A stretch of 64,000 nt of DNA from Gnetum montanum (taxonomy: Eukaryota; Streptophyta; Gnetopsida; Gnetales; Gnetaceae): the NCBI GenBank assembly GCA_015680685.1, contig MNCI01000556.1:1703634-1767633 (forward strand). Direction: 5' to 3'. The position numbers and the translations under genes were made by a program. The notes under the pieces are model-generated. The model saw only the letters and a program-made list of their open reading frames with translations. It made no database searches and was not told where the DNA came from. Shown in pieces: positions 1 through 11,734 of the stretch; position 1 is the first letter of the stretch; every line of letters begins with the position of its first letter.

Positions 1-154
1 GAGTCAAACAAAATGATAAATAAGTTCATTTTATTACATAGTGGATAGGTATGGGATCATGCACTAATTATGGATTATTTCATGCCATAGTGTGGAATTA
101 AATAAAAAAAATTAGCACACTGACATAGAATACAAAAGACAAAATTATTGGAAC

Positions 155-2772
155 TCATGTAGTTCCTGGTGGCAGTGGCTCCTCCATGGGCTTCTTCCCC
201 TTATCTTCTACTTCAAGCTTTGGAAATGGATAACTCTGAAGGAGCGCTTGAAGCTTTTCTCCATTGGTTCGGGGATTGTGTGCCATCCATGTTGATGTTC
301 CAATATTTGATAGAGTAGGCACCTCTCATGGACATGGAAGTTGCAAAAAGATCTAATTGGCTTTGATGTACCAAGCCACAAACAACTATTGTTCCTCCTC
401 ATAGGCTCTAGCTTTATCTCTACATTCTTAATAGTCCATGAGCTATCAAGCCAAATCCACCACAACATCTTTCTGACCTTGGTAGCTAACTTTGACCACC
501 TCTAACTCAGAATTTGCTACCGCTAATTTCTACAATGTCTTTTTATGTTTAAAAAATTCTATTTCATATTTTTCATAGGTGGTAGATACCTACTTTTTAA
601 CTTTATCCTTAGGCATCCTTCTGTTAACATGGCTAAGTTGGCATACTAAAGGTTTGCCAACTCCATGTATTTAGTTAGATCATGAATCTGTAGGTCCCAA
701 CTCTTTACTTTTGCTTAGTGGGAAAAGGCATAAGTGTTCAGTATGGCCCACTATTCAATGTTTTGAGCACTAAAAGCATTGATATGGGTATTATCCATAT
801 GGATCTCCTTTTCAATGATCTTTTTGTATGTCCCCACCTAGTCTTGAAAATGTTCCTTCAATTTTTCATGTCTCTTAGCTTTATTCTAGCACATGCTTAT
901 TTCAATGGCCATCTTCTGATGGATGACACATATCTCCTCTATTGAGAGGGTCCTATTTTCTTTGGCTAAGTAATTCATGTCCTAGATGATCCATATTAGT
1001 TGTTCTCACATTTGTTGAAAATTTATCTCAAGAATATTTTTTTGTTTTTCAATGATTGTCAATTGAAAATTCTCGATAGCAAGGAGGTTATTTTCTTCTT
1101 GTAAGGCCTTGACTGTTTTTGCATGTGCATACGTTTGGGCCTGTGCTTTTGAAGCATCCCAATCAACCTTCTCTTTTTCCATTACCACCCTTTTATTCTC
1201 CTCTAACAATTTTTTCAAGTGCTCCATCTGAAATAACTCTAGCTAGTTAGCTAGGATAAGTCATGATGGATCCTATTGTGGGGCTTGTAGGGCAACGAAC
1301 TTATCTTGGAGTCTTCTCAACTCATCTTCTCTTGTAGGGATAAGACTTGACCATTGCTTGCTTCTATGAGATATGCTGATGGCATAATAGGGACATTAAA
1401 TAATTCTTTCATGTGATCTGTAATCACTGATATTGCTCTAGCTACATCCTAGTGTTGCATGATCACTGTTGTGATGCCTTCACTAGTTTTTAATTGCATT
1501 TAAAAGGATGCAGTGTTTCTAGATTTTTTTTATGACCAATGTGATTTACCTTCTTTTATTTGTATGGGAACCTCACCCTATGCATGATTAATTGAGATCA
1601 TGGGTTGTATAGCATTGTCAATTACCTTCAAGAGGTTAGCCTCATCACAACTTTCCCAACTGACCATTTTTACGATGGCCCTGAGATGGCTCACTAGTGG
1701 TTGATAATCTTGTGATGGCAATGGTGGTTGGTCCTGTTGGGCACTACTTCTAGTTGTTAGTTGGGCCTCATGTCTGAAAGTTGGCTAGGTCTTTCTATTT
1801 AAGGTGTAGTGGGCCTAGCCTTCTACTCTTGCATAGGATTTGGTGTTTCACCAGCATCTTTCCTTGGTGCTTTTGGCTTTAGTAATTCAACATATGGGGC
1901 ATTTTAAGCTTTCTTAGGGATTTCATTAATGTACCCTAGAATTCTAGCATGCCAACATAGCTTTCTGAGTAGACAGAAAAAGGGCAATGCAAACTTCCCT
2001 ATCTTACATTCTTTGAACCACCTCAATATTTCTGTTAGATATAAATGGGGCAGATTAGCATCAACCTTGTCCATCAAGATTGTGCTTCCTCTAAATACAT
2101 AAGTGGAGATCATATTTAGTTCTTTTGTTGGGAAGATGTGATAGGTGCCAATTTTGAATAGATTCTCTCTTCAAGGATGATCTCCCCATATATTTTGTCC
2201 TCCTTGCTATATGTCCTCTTTATCCATGCTTTCCATGCATTAGCATTGGAGCACGTGGACAAATGAGCAACTTTTGGCCCTATATTCAGAAGGTTTAGAA
2301 CTTCTAAAATGGCCTTAGCAGAGAAATCAACTGAAATCCCACCAATGTTAGTCGTGGTGCCTTCCTCTTTATTATTCAAAAATTAGTAAGTCTCCCCAAA
2401 ATACCATTCACCACTCTCTAAGAGAACATGTCACAATGGGGATCCTTTTAGTTGATCTCTAACTAAATCAGGGGCAAATTCGTTAAAAGGTCCAAAATTG
2501 AGCTACACAATCACTTCAGCTAACATGGATCTTTTCTAAATTGAGTAAATATATTCTAGGGCCAACATGAGATGTTGTCGTTATTTAGGTGCCCTACCTT
2601 CTTCACCTTCTAGTTGCTTGGATTGTGTAGTAATAGGGGTTTCTTTATGGATGTTGAATTATTGTGCCTCTTTCTCTGCATATTCTATGGTAGGTTCTTG
2701 GCCTCTACCTCTCCTTGGATGTTTGGATGCACCTTGAGAGGCTCATTCCTATTGTCCTTGTTTAAGGGCCAT
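155..2772 (-). pseudogene. Athila-type additional 3' ORF, copy A (decayed)
   Basis: Unknown protein of about 870 codons, broken by stops and frameshifts. The start is taken at 2772 because four copies share the context GAT(T/G)ATAG-ATG there; the stop at 155-157 is chosen because the tail (KGKKPMEEPLPPGTT, then TGA) recurs in copies B and C. About residues 130-300 carry a domain with the features SVDFSAKAILEVLNLLN and STYVFRGSTIL, resembling the 'putative plant transposon protein' domain of Athila-type elements (resemblance by eye). The C-terminal third is Lys/Glu-rich coiled coil (about 1,006-1,227, LEENKRVVMEKEKVDW). It lies just upstream of the 3' LTR, where Athila/Tat elements carry an extra ORF. 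Function unknown. Confidence 0.65.
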
Positions 2773-3294
2773 CTATAATCATACTGGAATCAATTATTAG
2801 TAAGGTCATTTAACAAAATTTAATTATCTTATACCTTACTCATTTTCCTTTAATGAATTTTTGAATTCTTTCTTAGTATGATTTCAAAGTTGCAAATTTT
2901 CAAGGAAATCCCCCTAAAAGTTTTAATGCCAAGCCAAATTTTATTAGGTGACTCCAATAATAATTTTCATGATTTGGATGAAGGAAAAAAATTAGTTTTG
3001 CATAAGTTTTTAGCATTCCTTAAGACCACTTACCCCTATGATATCCTTTACATGACAATGAATTTTGAAAAAGTCATACACAACTTCAAGCATACTCTTT
3101 CCACACGATTGAGTTAAATACTACAGGTTTAAGTAGGTTTAATCGGAAGGAGAATTAGAGCATTAACATGTTAGATATGGATGGTTAATTGGTAGGTGCA
3201 CAAAGTGTGAAGAATCATGGAAGAAAATTGCAACAAATCCCCTCATGTGAATAGTTGAAAATGATGTTGACGTGCATGGGGCAGGGGGAGTTCC

Positions 3295-3304
3295 ATATAT
3301 ATAG
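3295..3304 (-). promoter_or_regulatory. Internal TATA-like element upstream of extra ORF, copy A
   Basis: The minus strand reads CCTATATATATGG about 525 bp upstream of the ORF start at 2772. Copies C (19,498-19,507) and D (36,987-36,995) have a TATA-like element in the same place. As in the LTRs, the sequence upstream of it is rich in short palindromic words. Promoter activity is inferred. Confidence 0.4.
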
Positions 3305-4639
3305 GTTTTATGCATGCAATATCGCGTACATGCTAGCGCGGACCTTATATCGCATTGGACCGAATACTGGGTGCCCAATCTCGTATCCCATATAAAATAG
3401 GATACTTATCTGAATTGATGAACTTTTGAGCTTTCATAGCTAAAAGTGAAAGGTTTAAGGTAAATTTGAAAGATTTTGGGTATTGTGAAGTGGTCAATAA
3501 GGCATCAAAAATGTAATAAAGTGGAATTATACAATGAAGTTCTTGAATAGGGTAGGAAAAATGACATGTTGTGGTGCACAAGATTGTTTGGGTTGAAATG
3601 ATGATAAAGGAAAGAATAAATTCAGCAATGCAATATTCAAAGGATATAAGATGATGTGGTGGTGTGCAATAAGTACAAATTACAAAAGTTATGCAAGTGG
3701 GTCCTCCCCAAAGTAGGTTCCAACTATCATGACCTTGTGTAACCACACCTTAAAATGTTTGTAGGCACTAGAAGGATTAAATGCAATTTGCACTAGTGCA
3801 ACAAAACACACATATGTTAAACACCACTACGATGAGGTATGAATTCTATGCCACACAAGACACAAGTTAGAAATACTCACATAGTGAGGTGAGACAAATT
3901 GTAGAAGGAATTGCAGAGAGCAGGACATGAAGTAACCTACCATGGGCATAATGAATCTTGATTATGGGGTGTGATTAAGGTATCATTAGCCTTTCACTCC
4001 AAAATCAAGACCAAGTCCATACCTCTGATCAATGACATCGCATTACTTCATCCAATCATAGACAACCAGAAGAGCATCATGATAGCAAGGGGTATGATCA
4101 CTTGGCATTTTGTCCAAGGGAGGAGTGATTTAAATTTCTCTGCAACATGTTCCTCTTGATCTTTTCTTTGTGATTTTTCTTATTTCTTTCCTTTTTCTTC
4201 TTCTACCCAGTTTGGCACTTTGTCATTTCCAATGGTGGTCCAGAGAAGCCACCAACGTTTAGGCATGGATGCATGTCTTTCTAGTGAGACCCTCTAGAAT
4301 AACATTGAGTTTCTTTATTGAGTGTCTTTATTAAACTTACTCCCATTTTTTGTTAGATCTACAAGGACCTTAGCATAAACAAGTTGCATGATAGCACAAA
4401 CAAATGTCAAAAAAAAGAATCTACAAGTCCCCTTGATGTCACACCTTGGCCATTCCCTCTTAGTCTATCACTTTTCGCTCTAGGCATAATGAGTACAAAG
4501 TTACTGTAAGTTTTAATGATGAAAAGAATATCATCATATCCAAAGTAGAACCTCTTATTAATAGAATTGGTGGGTGGGTGTTGTGGGCTTACTATCCAAA
4601 TAGTAGTCACTTTTTTATTTTCCAATTTTAATTTTCAAC

Positions 4640-6300
4640 TAGCACAAAAGCTTCTTCATATTAAATACTCTTCTTTTAAGAGTATCATTTTGCTACTAGC
4701 CTTGCCTTGTATAATTCTCCTTCTTTTACTTTGAAAATCCATCTACAACCAATAGGTTTTCTACCAGAAGGAAGTTTAGCAAGTTTCCATGTCTTGTATT
4801 TATTTGTAATTTCATTTTCTCATCCATAGCATTTTGTAAAGCGTTATTAACTTTTGAATAACAAGCTTCTTTATAGGTTTGAGGATCATCACTAATACAA
4901 AAAAACATATACATATAAATACTAAGATGTTCATCTTACCCAAATTGACCTTTTTAATGATTGATCTTTTTCTTAAGGCTAATCTTCCCCATCATTAGAT
5001 TCATTGTTAACTTGCTCTACGATTAATTCTTAGCAAATGTTAAAGTGAGCTTATTCTACAAGTTTTTTCTCAACTTCATTAGGTTGAAAAGATTTTTCAA
5101 ATATCATGTCTGTACTATGAATAATTTTGTTAGCACATGGATTCCATAGCTTCTATCCTTTTACCCCATGGACATATCCGAAAAACAAAAATACATGTAT
5201 TGGATTTATAATTCAATTTGGATTTACTTTCTTTAGGAACATGACAATAATCTATAATCCCAAATACTCTCAATTGATCTAATGAAAATTTCTTACTCAA
5301 TCATATCTCTTATGGGATTTTACCATCTAGTGATGATAAAGGTGTTTTATTAATTAAGAAATAAGCTGTAATCCCAAATTTTGCCCAAAACTTCTTTTGA
5401 ATACCAATATCACTAAGCATATAGCAAGTTTGTTCTAAAAGTATTATATTTATTTGTTATGCAACCTCATTTTGCTATGGAGTGGTTGAAATGATCTTCT
5501 ACCTAAAAATACCATGAGGCCTACAAATCTTTTCGAATTCATCTAAGAAAAATTTCCCACCATTATGTATTTTGAGGACTTTAATTCTTTAATTTATCAA
5601 AGACTTCATATTTGAATTTTAGGAAGTAAATCCATACTTTCCTAAAATAATCATCTATGAAAGAGACATAATATTTAGAACCAACAAGTGAAGTTACCAA
5701 ATAGGAACAAAAAAATTACTATGAACTAGACTCAATATGCTTTTAGGGCTTTGAATATTTGTAGTAAAGCTGAAATAATGTTGTTTTTCATTTAGGAAAT
5801 GTTCATAGCAAAATAAATGATCTTGGATATTATCTTTGATTATATCTTTTTCTTGGAAAATCTAGATGGACTTTTCTCCTACATGCCCAAGTCTCCTATG
5901 CCATAGATTCATGATGAAGTTCTCTTTTTAAGCATGAAGGAATTCAGCTTTATCAGCCATTATGAGACCATCTAGCTAGTATGATCTCCCACTTCCTTCT
6001 ATGTATCCTATGATTATGATAGATTTTCTTTAAAAAATTTTACATGTCTTGATTCCAAATAAGACAAACAGGTGAAAATCATCAAAATTAGCCATAGATA
6101 ATAAGCTTTTGGTAAACTCATGGTATAATATACCATGAGAATTATAATTATTCTAACATTACATGACAAATTTACTCTACCATAGCCCTTAATTGTATAG
6201 TTTTCATCTTTCATAAGAAAAATAGAAGTAGACATATTTCATGGTATTTAAAAAATCATTCTTTTCTAGATGTAAAGCTATATGAAGCTCCTAAATTAAT
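4640..6300 (-). pseudogene. Copia pol: protease, integrase, RT start (decayed)
   Basis: From about 6,300: LGASYSFTSRKE stands where protease DSGAS-HFT is expected, followed by KDENYTIKGYGRVNLS. Near 5,900-5,750 are RRLGHVGEKS and ILSLVHSN of the pre-integrase zinc region. Integrase core pieces are LKIHNGGKFFLDEFEK and TTP-QNEVA (about 5,590-5,460), then FWAKFGITAYFLINKTPLSSLDGK, LRVFG and CPWGKRI. RT begins about 4,915 with DDPQTYKEACYSKVNNALQN and stops near 4,640, well before the catalytic YVDD. Frameshifts and stops throughout. Confidence 0.85.
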
Positions 6301-7141
6301 ATACTAGTAATTACAATTATAGTTACCTATAGTTGTAACTATACATAAGTATAATATTTCTCCATCAACATCTTTCTTAGAGAAACTATATCCAAAATAT
6401 TTCATCTTTTTCTTAGAGATTTGCAATCCTTCTTTAGTGTCCATTCTTTCCATAATTCCAACACATTGATGTTCTGTTAGGAGTATCATCTACAAATTTC
6501 TTGAATTTAAAATTATTCTTACTAAAGGATTTACTTTATTTTTGTTTTATTAGTACTTTAATAACCAATGCTTCAATAAATGCAGGTGTAGAGCACTTTT
6601 GTTGAAGTTCTTCATTTATCAACTACCCTATAACTTCATTAAATTTTAAAGAGGTAGTTGCACTAGTAATGTTTTGAATAATATTTTCATAGAAATTAGA
6701 AAGTTATTATAATAAGGAAATACACTAATCTTCTTTATCCATCTTACTACCAATTAACTGTAATTTTCTTACTATAGTATTGAAAGTAGTAAGATGAGAT
6801 GCAAGAGTATTATTTTCAAACATCTTTAACAAAAATAATTATCTTTTAATATGAAATTTATTTAAGTAAGAACTAAACTGATATATCTTATCCATAACAT
6901 CTTATAAGCCCATTGCATCCTTTTCATCTTGTAAATTTATAAGCACAAGAAGAGAAATACCTTTACAAATTATTCCTAAAATCAAACAATCTAATTGATT
7001 CCGATCTTTAGCTTTCATATTCTTTGGTTTAATTCAAATGATGCATATATTCTATTTTTTGCCAACTAGCAAATATTCCATCTTGAATTTCCAAATATTG
7101 TAGTTGTTGCCATTGAACATTTCAATTTCTTCAATGTCCAT
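6300..7141 (-). pseudogene. Copia gag (decayed)
   Basis: Capsid precursor. The ATG at 7141 opens MDIEEIEMFNGNNYNIWKFK, the typical plant Copia gag opening (phi-NGxNYxxWKFKME). Further on are KPKNMKAKDRN, KDAMGL-DVMDKIYQ, LLKMFENNTLASHLTTFN and VRKLQLIGSKM, all in family order. Several in-frame stops (for example after FKMEYLLVGKK) and shifts break it. The zinc-knuckle region near 6,300-6,490 is not clear. Confidence 0.82.
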
Positions 7142-7218
7142 AACACTACTTACCAACTTGAAACACTCCTAGTTAATAAATTACAAGTCTTAGAATAAGC
7201 TTAACTATAACAAGTAAA

Positions 7219-7230
7219 GCTCAAATACCA
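7219..7230 (-). other. Primer binding site (initiator tRNA-Met type)
   Basis: The minus strand reads TGGTATTTGAGC, against the usual plant TGGTATCAGAGC; differences are confined to two adjacent positions. It starts two bases after the LTR end. Confidence 0.8.
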
Positions 7231-7232
7231 TA

Positions 7233-7742
7233 TGTTAAATTGTAATGCATCATTAAAATAGAAAAATATAAATAAGAATACGATAGTAGTAGAAATTAAT
7301 AGAAGATAAGAAAATAACTTCAAAGTGAACAACATAATTGTCATGGAGAAATTCCAATAATTGTTTCAACTCTAACAAGCCTTACAAATCCAATCCTTCT
7401 TACTTTAAGAGTTACAAAAATCTTAAATCAAGCTTACAAAAGAGAAAGAAACTATAACTTGAATTATGATTTACACATCTTTTGATTTTGTGAAGATATG
7501 ATGATGCTAAGACCACCCAAGCATCCACTTATATAGTGTGCATAATATCATGCTTTGGGTACAAACCAAATTATAGAATTATAATTCATAATTAAGTATG
7601 TTCAAATTACATGTCAATGGTTACATATTCCTTTTTCATGTTACATACTTTGGTGTTTGTTATGTTTAGCCAACATGTGAAGAATAATTTGCCAACATGA
7701 CAACTATTACAACTTAGAAGTGTCTTTTACTTAAAAGTAACA
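7233..7742 (-). repeat. 5' LTR of Copia remnant 1
   Basis: A 510-bp segment that on the minus strand begins TGTTAC and ends TTTAACA, the short inverted TGTTA/TAACA termini usual for Copia LTRs. A TATA-like CTATATAAG lies near 7,525-7,535. It is followed two bases later by a tRNA-Met-type primer site. No second LTR is in the window, so the boundary rests on termini and primer site only. Confidence 0.8.
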
Positions 7743-8714
7743 ACACACCTCACAAGGTTTGCACTATCCATCTTTTTTATTTTTCTTTTATTTTGTGTTT
7801 CTTTTTAAATAATTAAGAAAATATTATCAATCATCGTAAATACATCAAAACAAAATTCCTACCAAAAGGATGAAGGCCAATACATGATTGAGGGAATCAA
7901 CACTTCCAAATGAACATAAATAAACATGGTAGAAAGAAACCATTGAAATGCCACCAATGATAGGACCAAGGTAGAAATCAAAAATACATGCAAGGGATGA
8001 AACCAAAATATAGAAAAAATAAAGAAAATATGATGAAAAAAAAGGCACAGGTAAACTAGGAGAAAGAAACAAGGATAGAAGCAACAAATAGTAGAAAGGA
8101 AGAGGTTGTAGCACTTATCTTAAATATTTTATATTGGATTCTATTATTGTTTAAAAATTTAATTTAATATCTATATTTTAATATTGTTACATATTTTTTT
8201 AGACCTTGAGACTTATAATTTAATTCAACATTTTACATATAAACTCTATCATAGTGAATTTAATGAATAATGATGATGATGTGAAAGTTAGTGTGTATGT
8301 TTAATCTTGAAAAGTACAAAAATGATATCATGATTTATTCTCACATTGATTTGCATTGTGAGATATGTAGCTAACCCCATTTGAAGTTTGAAATAGATAT
8401 CTAGTTGCAGTATTCACCTTTGTTAATATTTTTTTTTACTTCTTTATATCATATTTAGAGGTATGCATATGATTTTCATAAATTATTTGTTTACACTAGT
8501 GCAACTATTATTTGGTGTTTAAATTTAATTTGAGCATTGTTTCTTGATGAATTTGTTAATAAAAGCTAAAATTTGATTTATTGGAAGCTATAATTAACTT
8601 TTTTTGGGTTCATTTTCTAGTATTTTTATAGTTAATAACTAGCTATTTTCTAAAAGATTAAGTTCCCTTTTTGAATTTATGCAATGCTAATTTATAGAAT
8701 AGTTATTTATTAAA
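7743..8714. other. AT-rich stretch, nothing recognised
   Basis: No coding frame, LTR edge or repeat I can name. The 89-codon open frame at 7,845-8,114 (minus) is hydrophobic low-complexity sequence without start context or similarity to anything nearby. Confidence 0.4.
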
Positions 8715-10260
8715 ATGGTTAACTGCACCATAAAGCAAGATCCACCAATGTCTAGTAAAAGAAAGTGTATAGTTGAAGAAGAGTCCTCATCATCTTAAAA
8801 GACTCTATCTCCACCTCTTTCATAGATTGTTTTTTCATGTTGTAGTATCCATGAAACCATATCCTTATGAGGTGGTTCATCCTCTACCATAGTGAAGAAG
8901 TAAGCTATAAAGAAGAAAAAGTTGCATTTAGCTATTATGGCTCATTAGAAGTTAGTTGCAAATAAATCACTAAGCTTTGAATTGCAATGAATAAACATGA
9001 CTACTTCAAATATCTATCTTTTCAAGAAAACATATCATTTCACTAGTATAATCTATTCTTGGAATATAATCTAGGAAAGGATGACAAGTTCACTAAAATA
9101 TTAGAGAAATCTAGGCTTGAACATTTCATGTGGTTCACATTATTTGAAGACAAAATATTGGCAGAGAATATTATATGACTAGTCCATTTTCTAGGTGAAG
9201 AAGATATGATGTTTTACATAGTTGTAGCACATATTATTATGGTTTTGCTTCCATATTGTAAAATATAAGTTAATAGTTAAATAGGCTTCTTATCTAAAGA
9301 AGTTATTTGTAAAATTGTTCAATTTCAAGGATCTATGAGAGAAATTTATAAGATCTATCATGAAGAGAGTTTACCTAGGATTCCTAAAGTAGTCCTACTT
9401 AGGTCTTGTAGTAGTCATCTACTACAAAATCTCTACCAAATATAGAAAGAATGTAATTATTTTATGAATGTTTAATTTATTATATGTTGTGATGAAGGAG
9501 AATCTCACCATAGATGAGATATTGGTGTTGATCCTAATTATATAAAAGGAGCCATCACCTTTTTCTTCTATCATGAATTACATAGAGCACCTTATCTATG
9601 CACAACCTATATTCTAGGTCTTTCTAAAAACCCCACGATGACACAAGATAACATGAAGAATAAATAGTTCGGGAGTAGGGTCGAGGAGGGAAGTTGATTC
9701 AACATGCCAAGTAAGCTTTATCTATAACAATTTGGACAATGTTTGGTTGATTTGAGTCATGAAATAATCCTTGTTTTTCTTGTATCATTTTAATCATTCA
9801 TACTAGGGCACAAAATGATTAAATATTCCACCATAGAGTAACAAGGTAAGATGAGCATGGAATTTTTGAAAGAAATAGTTGATAACTTTCAATTGCTTAA
9901 TTTTCTCATGTATGTGCAAGCACCACAAAGAAAGAAATTTAGAATCACTCATGTTCATGCTAAAGCCAACTAAATCCAGTGGATTGACCATAAATATGTT
10001 AGTGTTCACCAATAGATTGAGGCACTAGGCTATGGAGAATTCATCAAGCCCCTAATTGATTGGCTTTACAAGAAAGAGATCCTAAAATTCCATAGGAACC
10101 TTAAGCAACATCTCACTAAGATGAAGCCCTCAGAGCTATATATGGATTCCTCTGTGAGGAAAACCAAGGTTATGCTCATGATAGCACAACTACAAGAGTG
10201 GTTTAGGTTTCCTTCTAATGGTGAGGACATCTTTAAGCCAAGGGTAAGTCCAATTCGAGT
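8715..10260 (+). pseudogene. Unrecognised decayed coding stretch
   Basis: Plus-strand reading gives protein-like stretches with few stops. The first begins with ATG at 8,715 and soon has a Lys/Arg- then Ser-rich region (SSKRKCIVEEESSSS). A hydrophobic stretch follows at about 9,110-9,430 (HFMWFTLFEDKILAENII, LVHFLGEEDMMFYIVVAHI). A third lies at about 9,810-10,260 (EFLKEIVDNFQLLNFLMYVQ, SELYMDSSVRKTKVMLMIAQ). At least one frameshift and several stops separate them. The composition differs from random AT-rich frames, so I infer a real ancestral protein, possibly of a retroelement. I do not recognise the family. Confidence 0.35.
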
Positions 10261-10822
10261 GTAGTGTAATAGTAGGATGTTTAGTTGATTAATCTTTGGC
10301 CAAAGCATAGAGAGATGACATGGGTAATTATCACAAACATATTTACATTAACAAATATCACATATATATATTTAACTCAATCCTTTAAGTAATGAAGGCA
10401 CTAAATTACAAGAAGAAGGCTAATTTTATGTACCTATTAATTAAGTACATGGTTTATCATTGTGATGAAGAATCCTTGAGATTATCCTTTCCATTCTTAA
10501 TTTCAACCATCTTGCAAAAAATTGGACTACTAGAGTCTTAGACTAGGATGAAGGTGAATTTCATTGTCTTGAATAAGGAAAGCTGCACCTAGTATTTGAA
10601 GATCTATATCAAAATCATACCCTTCATCAAGAAATTTGATGATTAAGTTCAATTTTGATACCTTAGGCAAATGAGGTGAGGATGCTTGGAAAAGAAATGA
10701 AGACTCAAATGTAAAAGGCCTAGGTCAAGTATTAGTCAATCTTGATCATCTTGGAAAGGACTAATTCCATCTTGATAGGTCTAGATAAGAGGATTGTATA
10801 TATAAAATATAATGATCACTAA
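10261..10822. other. No recognisable gene
   Basis: AT-rich sequence between the decayed plus-strand coding stretch and the LTR of element B. It should contain the 3' flank of element B, but no target duplication could be matched. Confidence 0.35.
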
Positions 10823-11734
10823 TGAATGATGGAGTAATCCAACACCCAACCATATGCGATATGAGTGTTCACATGTAGCCAAGTTGAATTTTATAGACAA
10901 GGCAATGTGATTATGCTAGTAATTAGTTTAAGTTCATGATCATTATCTTCCAATATGAGTTATTAAGATCAATGCATATGGTTTAATTCTTAATGAGGTG
11001 TATGATAACTAATGTTTCTTTGGCCATTTTACTCTTAGTAAACATAAGGTAAATAAAAGTGATTTCTAAGTCTAAGTAAATAAAAAATTAATCTAATCTA
11101 GCCTAGGCAATGGAAATCGATTCTTGACTCTTTGCACACATATGGTACTTGCGTAATTATTACTGGAATTACAAAGTACCTTGCTATTGGGAAAACCAAG
11201 CAATAATACTACTAGGTTACCAAATGATCACACTTAATACTCAGAATCAATTATATCCATTCTGCCTAGCAATAGTAATAGTAAAGTTCATGGAAAAGTA
11301 AATTAATAACTAGGGAAATAGTAATCATTATACTAAGTTAAAATAGTAAACATTAGTCTAAGGAAATAGTAAAGAAATCTAAGTGATGCTACAATGATGC
11401 AAAGTAATCTTAATTTTATTTCTAGTCATGAAATGTATCCATCTTCATTCCACTTGAATAAAGACTCTGTTCAATCACTTAACATCACATTGCATGCATA
11501 CACTACTAAGTGCTTAGTGGTAAAAATAAGAAAACAAACTAACAAAATTTCGCTAAGGCTGGAATGAAAATTGTTATTGGACCATGCATCTAAGTGTCAT
11601 ATTTATAGGTTTGCACGTATTCATTATATCAAATATCAAACATCATAGATTGTGCCTTAATATCAAGGATCTAAGATCATAGCTCTAATATCAAATACTT
11701 GATATTGTAGCCAACAAAAAATGTTAATTTATCA
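10823..11734 (-). repeat. 3' LTR of element B
   Basis: 912 bp, homologous over most of its length to the LTRs at 15,144-15,996, 25,336-25,863 and 49,235-50,093. The minus strand begins TGATAAATTAAC and ends ATCATTCA. A TATA box is at 11,600-11,609 (CCTATAAATA on the minus strand), with AATATC/GATATT words upstream. Immediately inside the element is a purine run (GAGGGTA), the expected polypurine tract. Confidence 0.78.

Larger units (their letters stand above)
1..4613 (-). mobile_element. Athila/Tat-like Ty3/gypsy element A, 3' half
   Basis: The first bases match the stretch just inside the 3' LTR of elements B (about 11,760) and C (about 16,025), so the 3' LTR of this element should lie just left of the window. 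Its content runs collinear with element C: extra ORF, TATA region, then a conserved non-coding block (3,690-4,600 matches 19,880-20,700). Similarity stops near 4,613, where a Copia remnant begins. gag and pol are absent. The Athila/Tat assignment rests on the shared design and on the pol of related element E. Both strands are full of stops, so this is a fossil. Confidence 0.75.
4636..7742 (-). mobile_element. Ty1/copia retrotransposon remnant 1 (5' LTR to start of RT)
   Basis: Read on the minus strand the order is 5' LTR (7742-7233), primer site (7230-7219), gag (from 7141), protease, integrase, then the first part of reverse transcriptase, ending near 4,636 against element A. That order (integrase before RT) is diagnostic for Copia. 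The rest of RT, RNase H and the 3' LTR are missing. All frames are interrupted, so it is defective. Confidence 0.88.

Noticed and set aside
7845-8114. 89-codon minus-strand frame as a small membrane protein gene
   Set aside because: Hydrophobic low-complexity translation of AT-rich DNA without promoter, conservation or repeat in the window.
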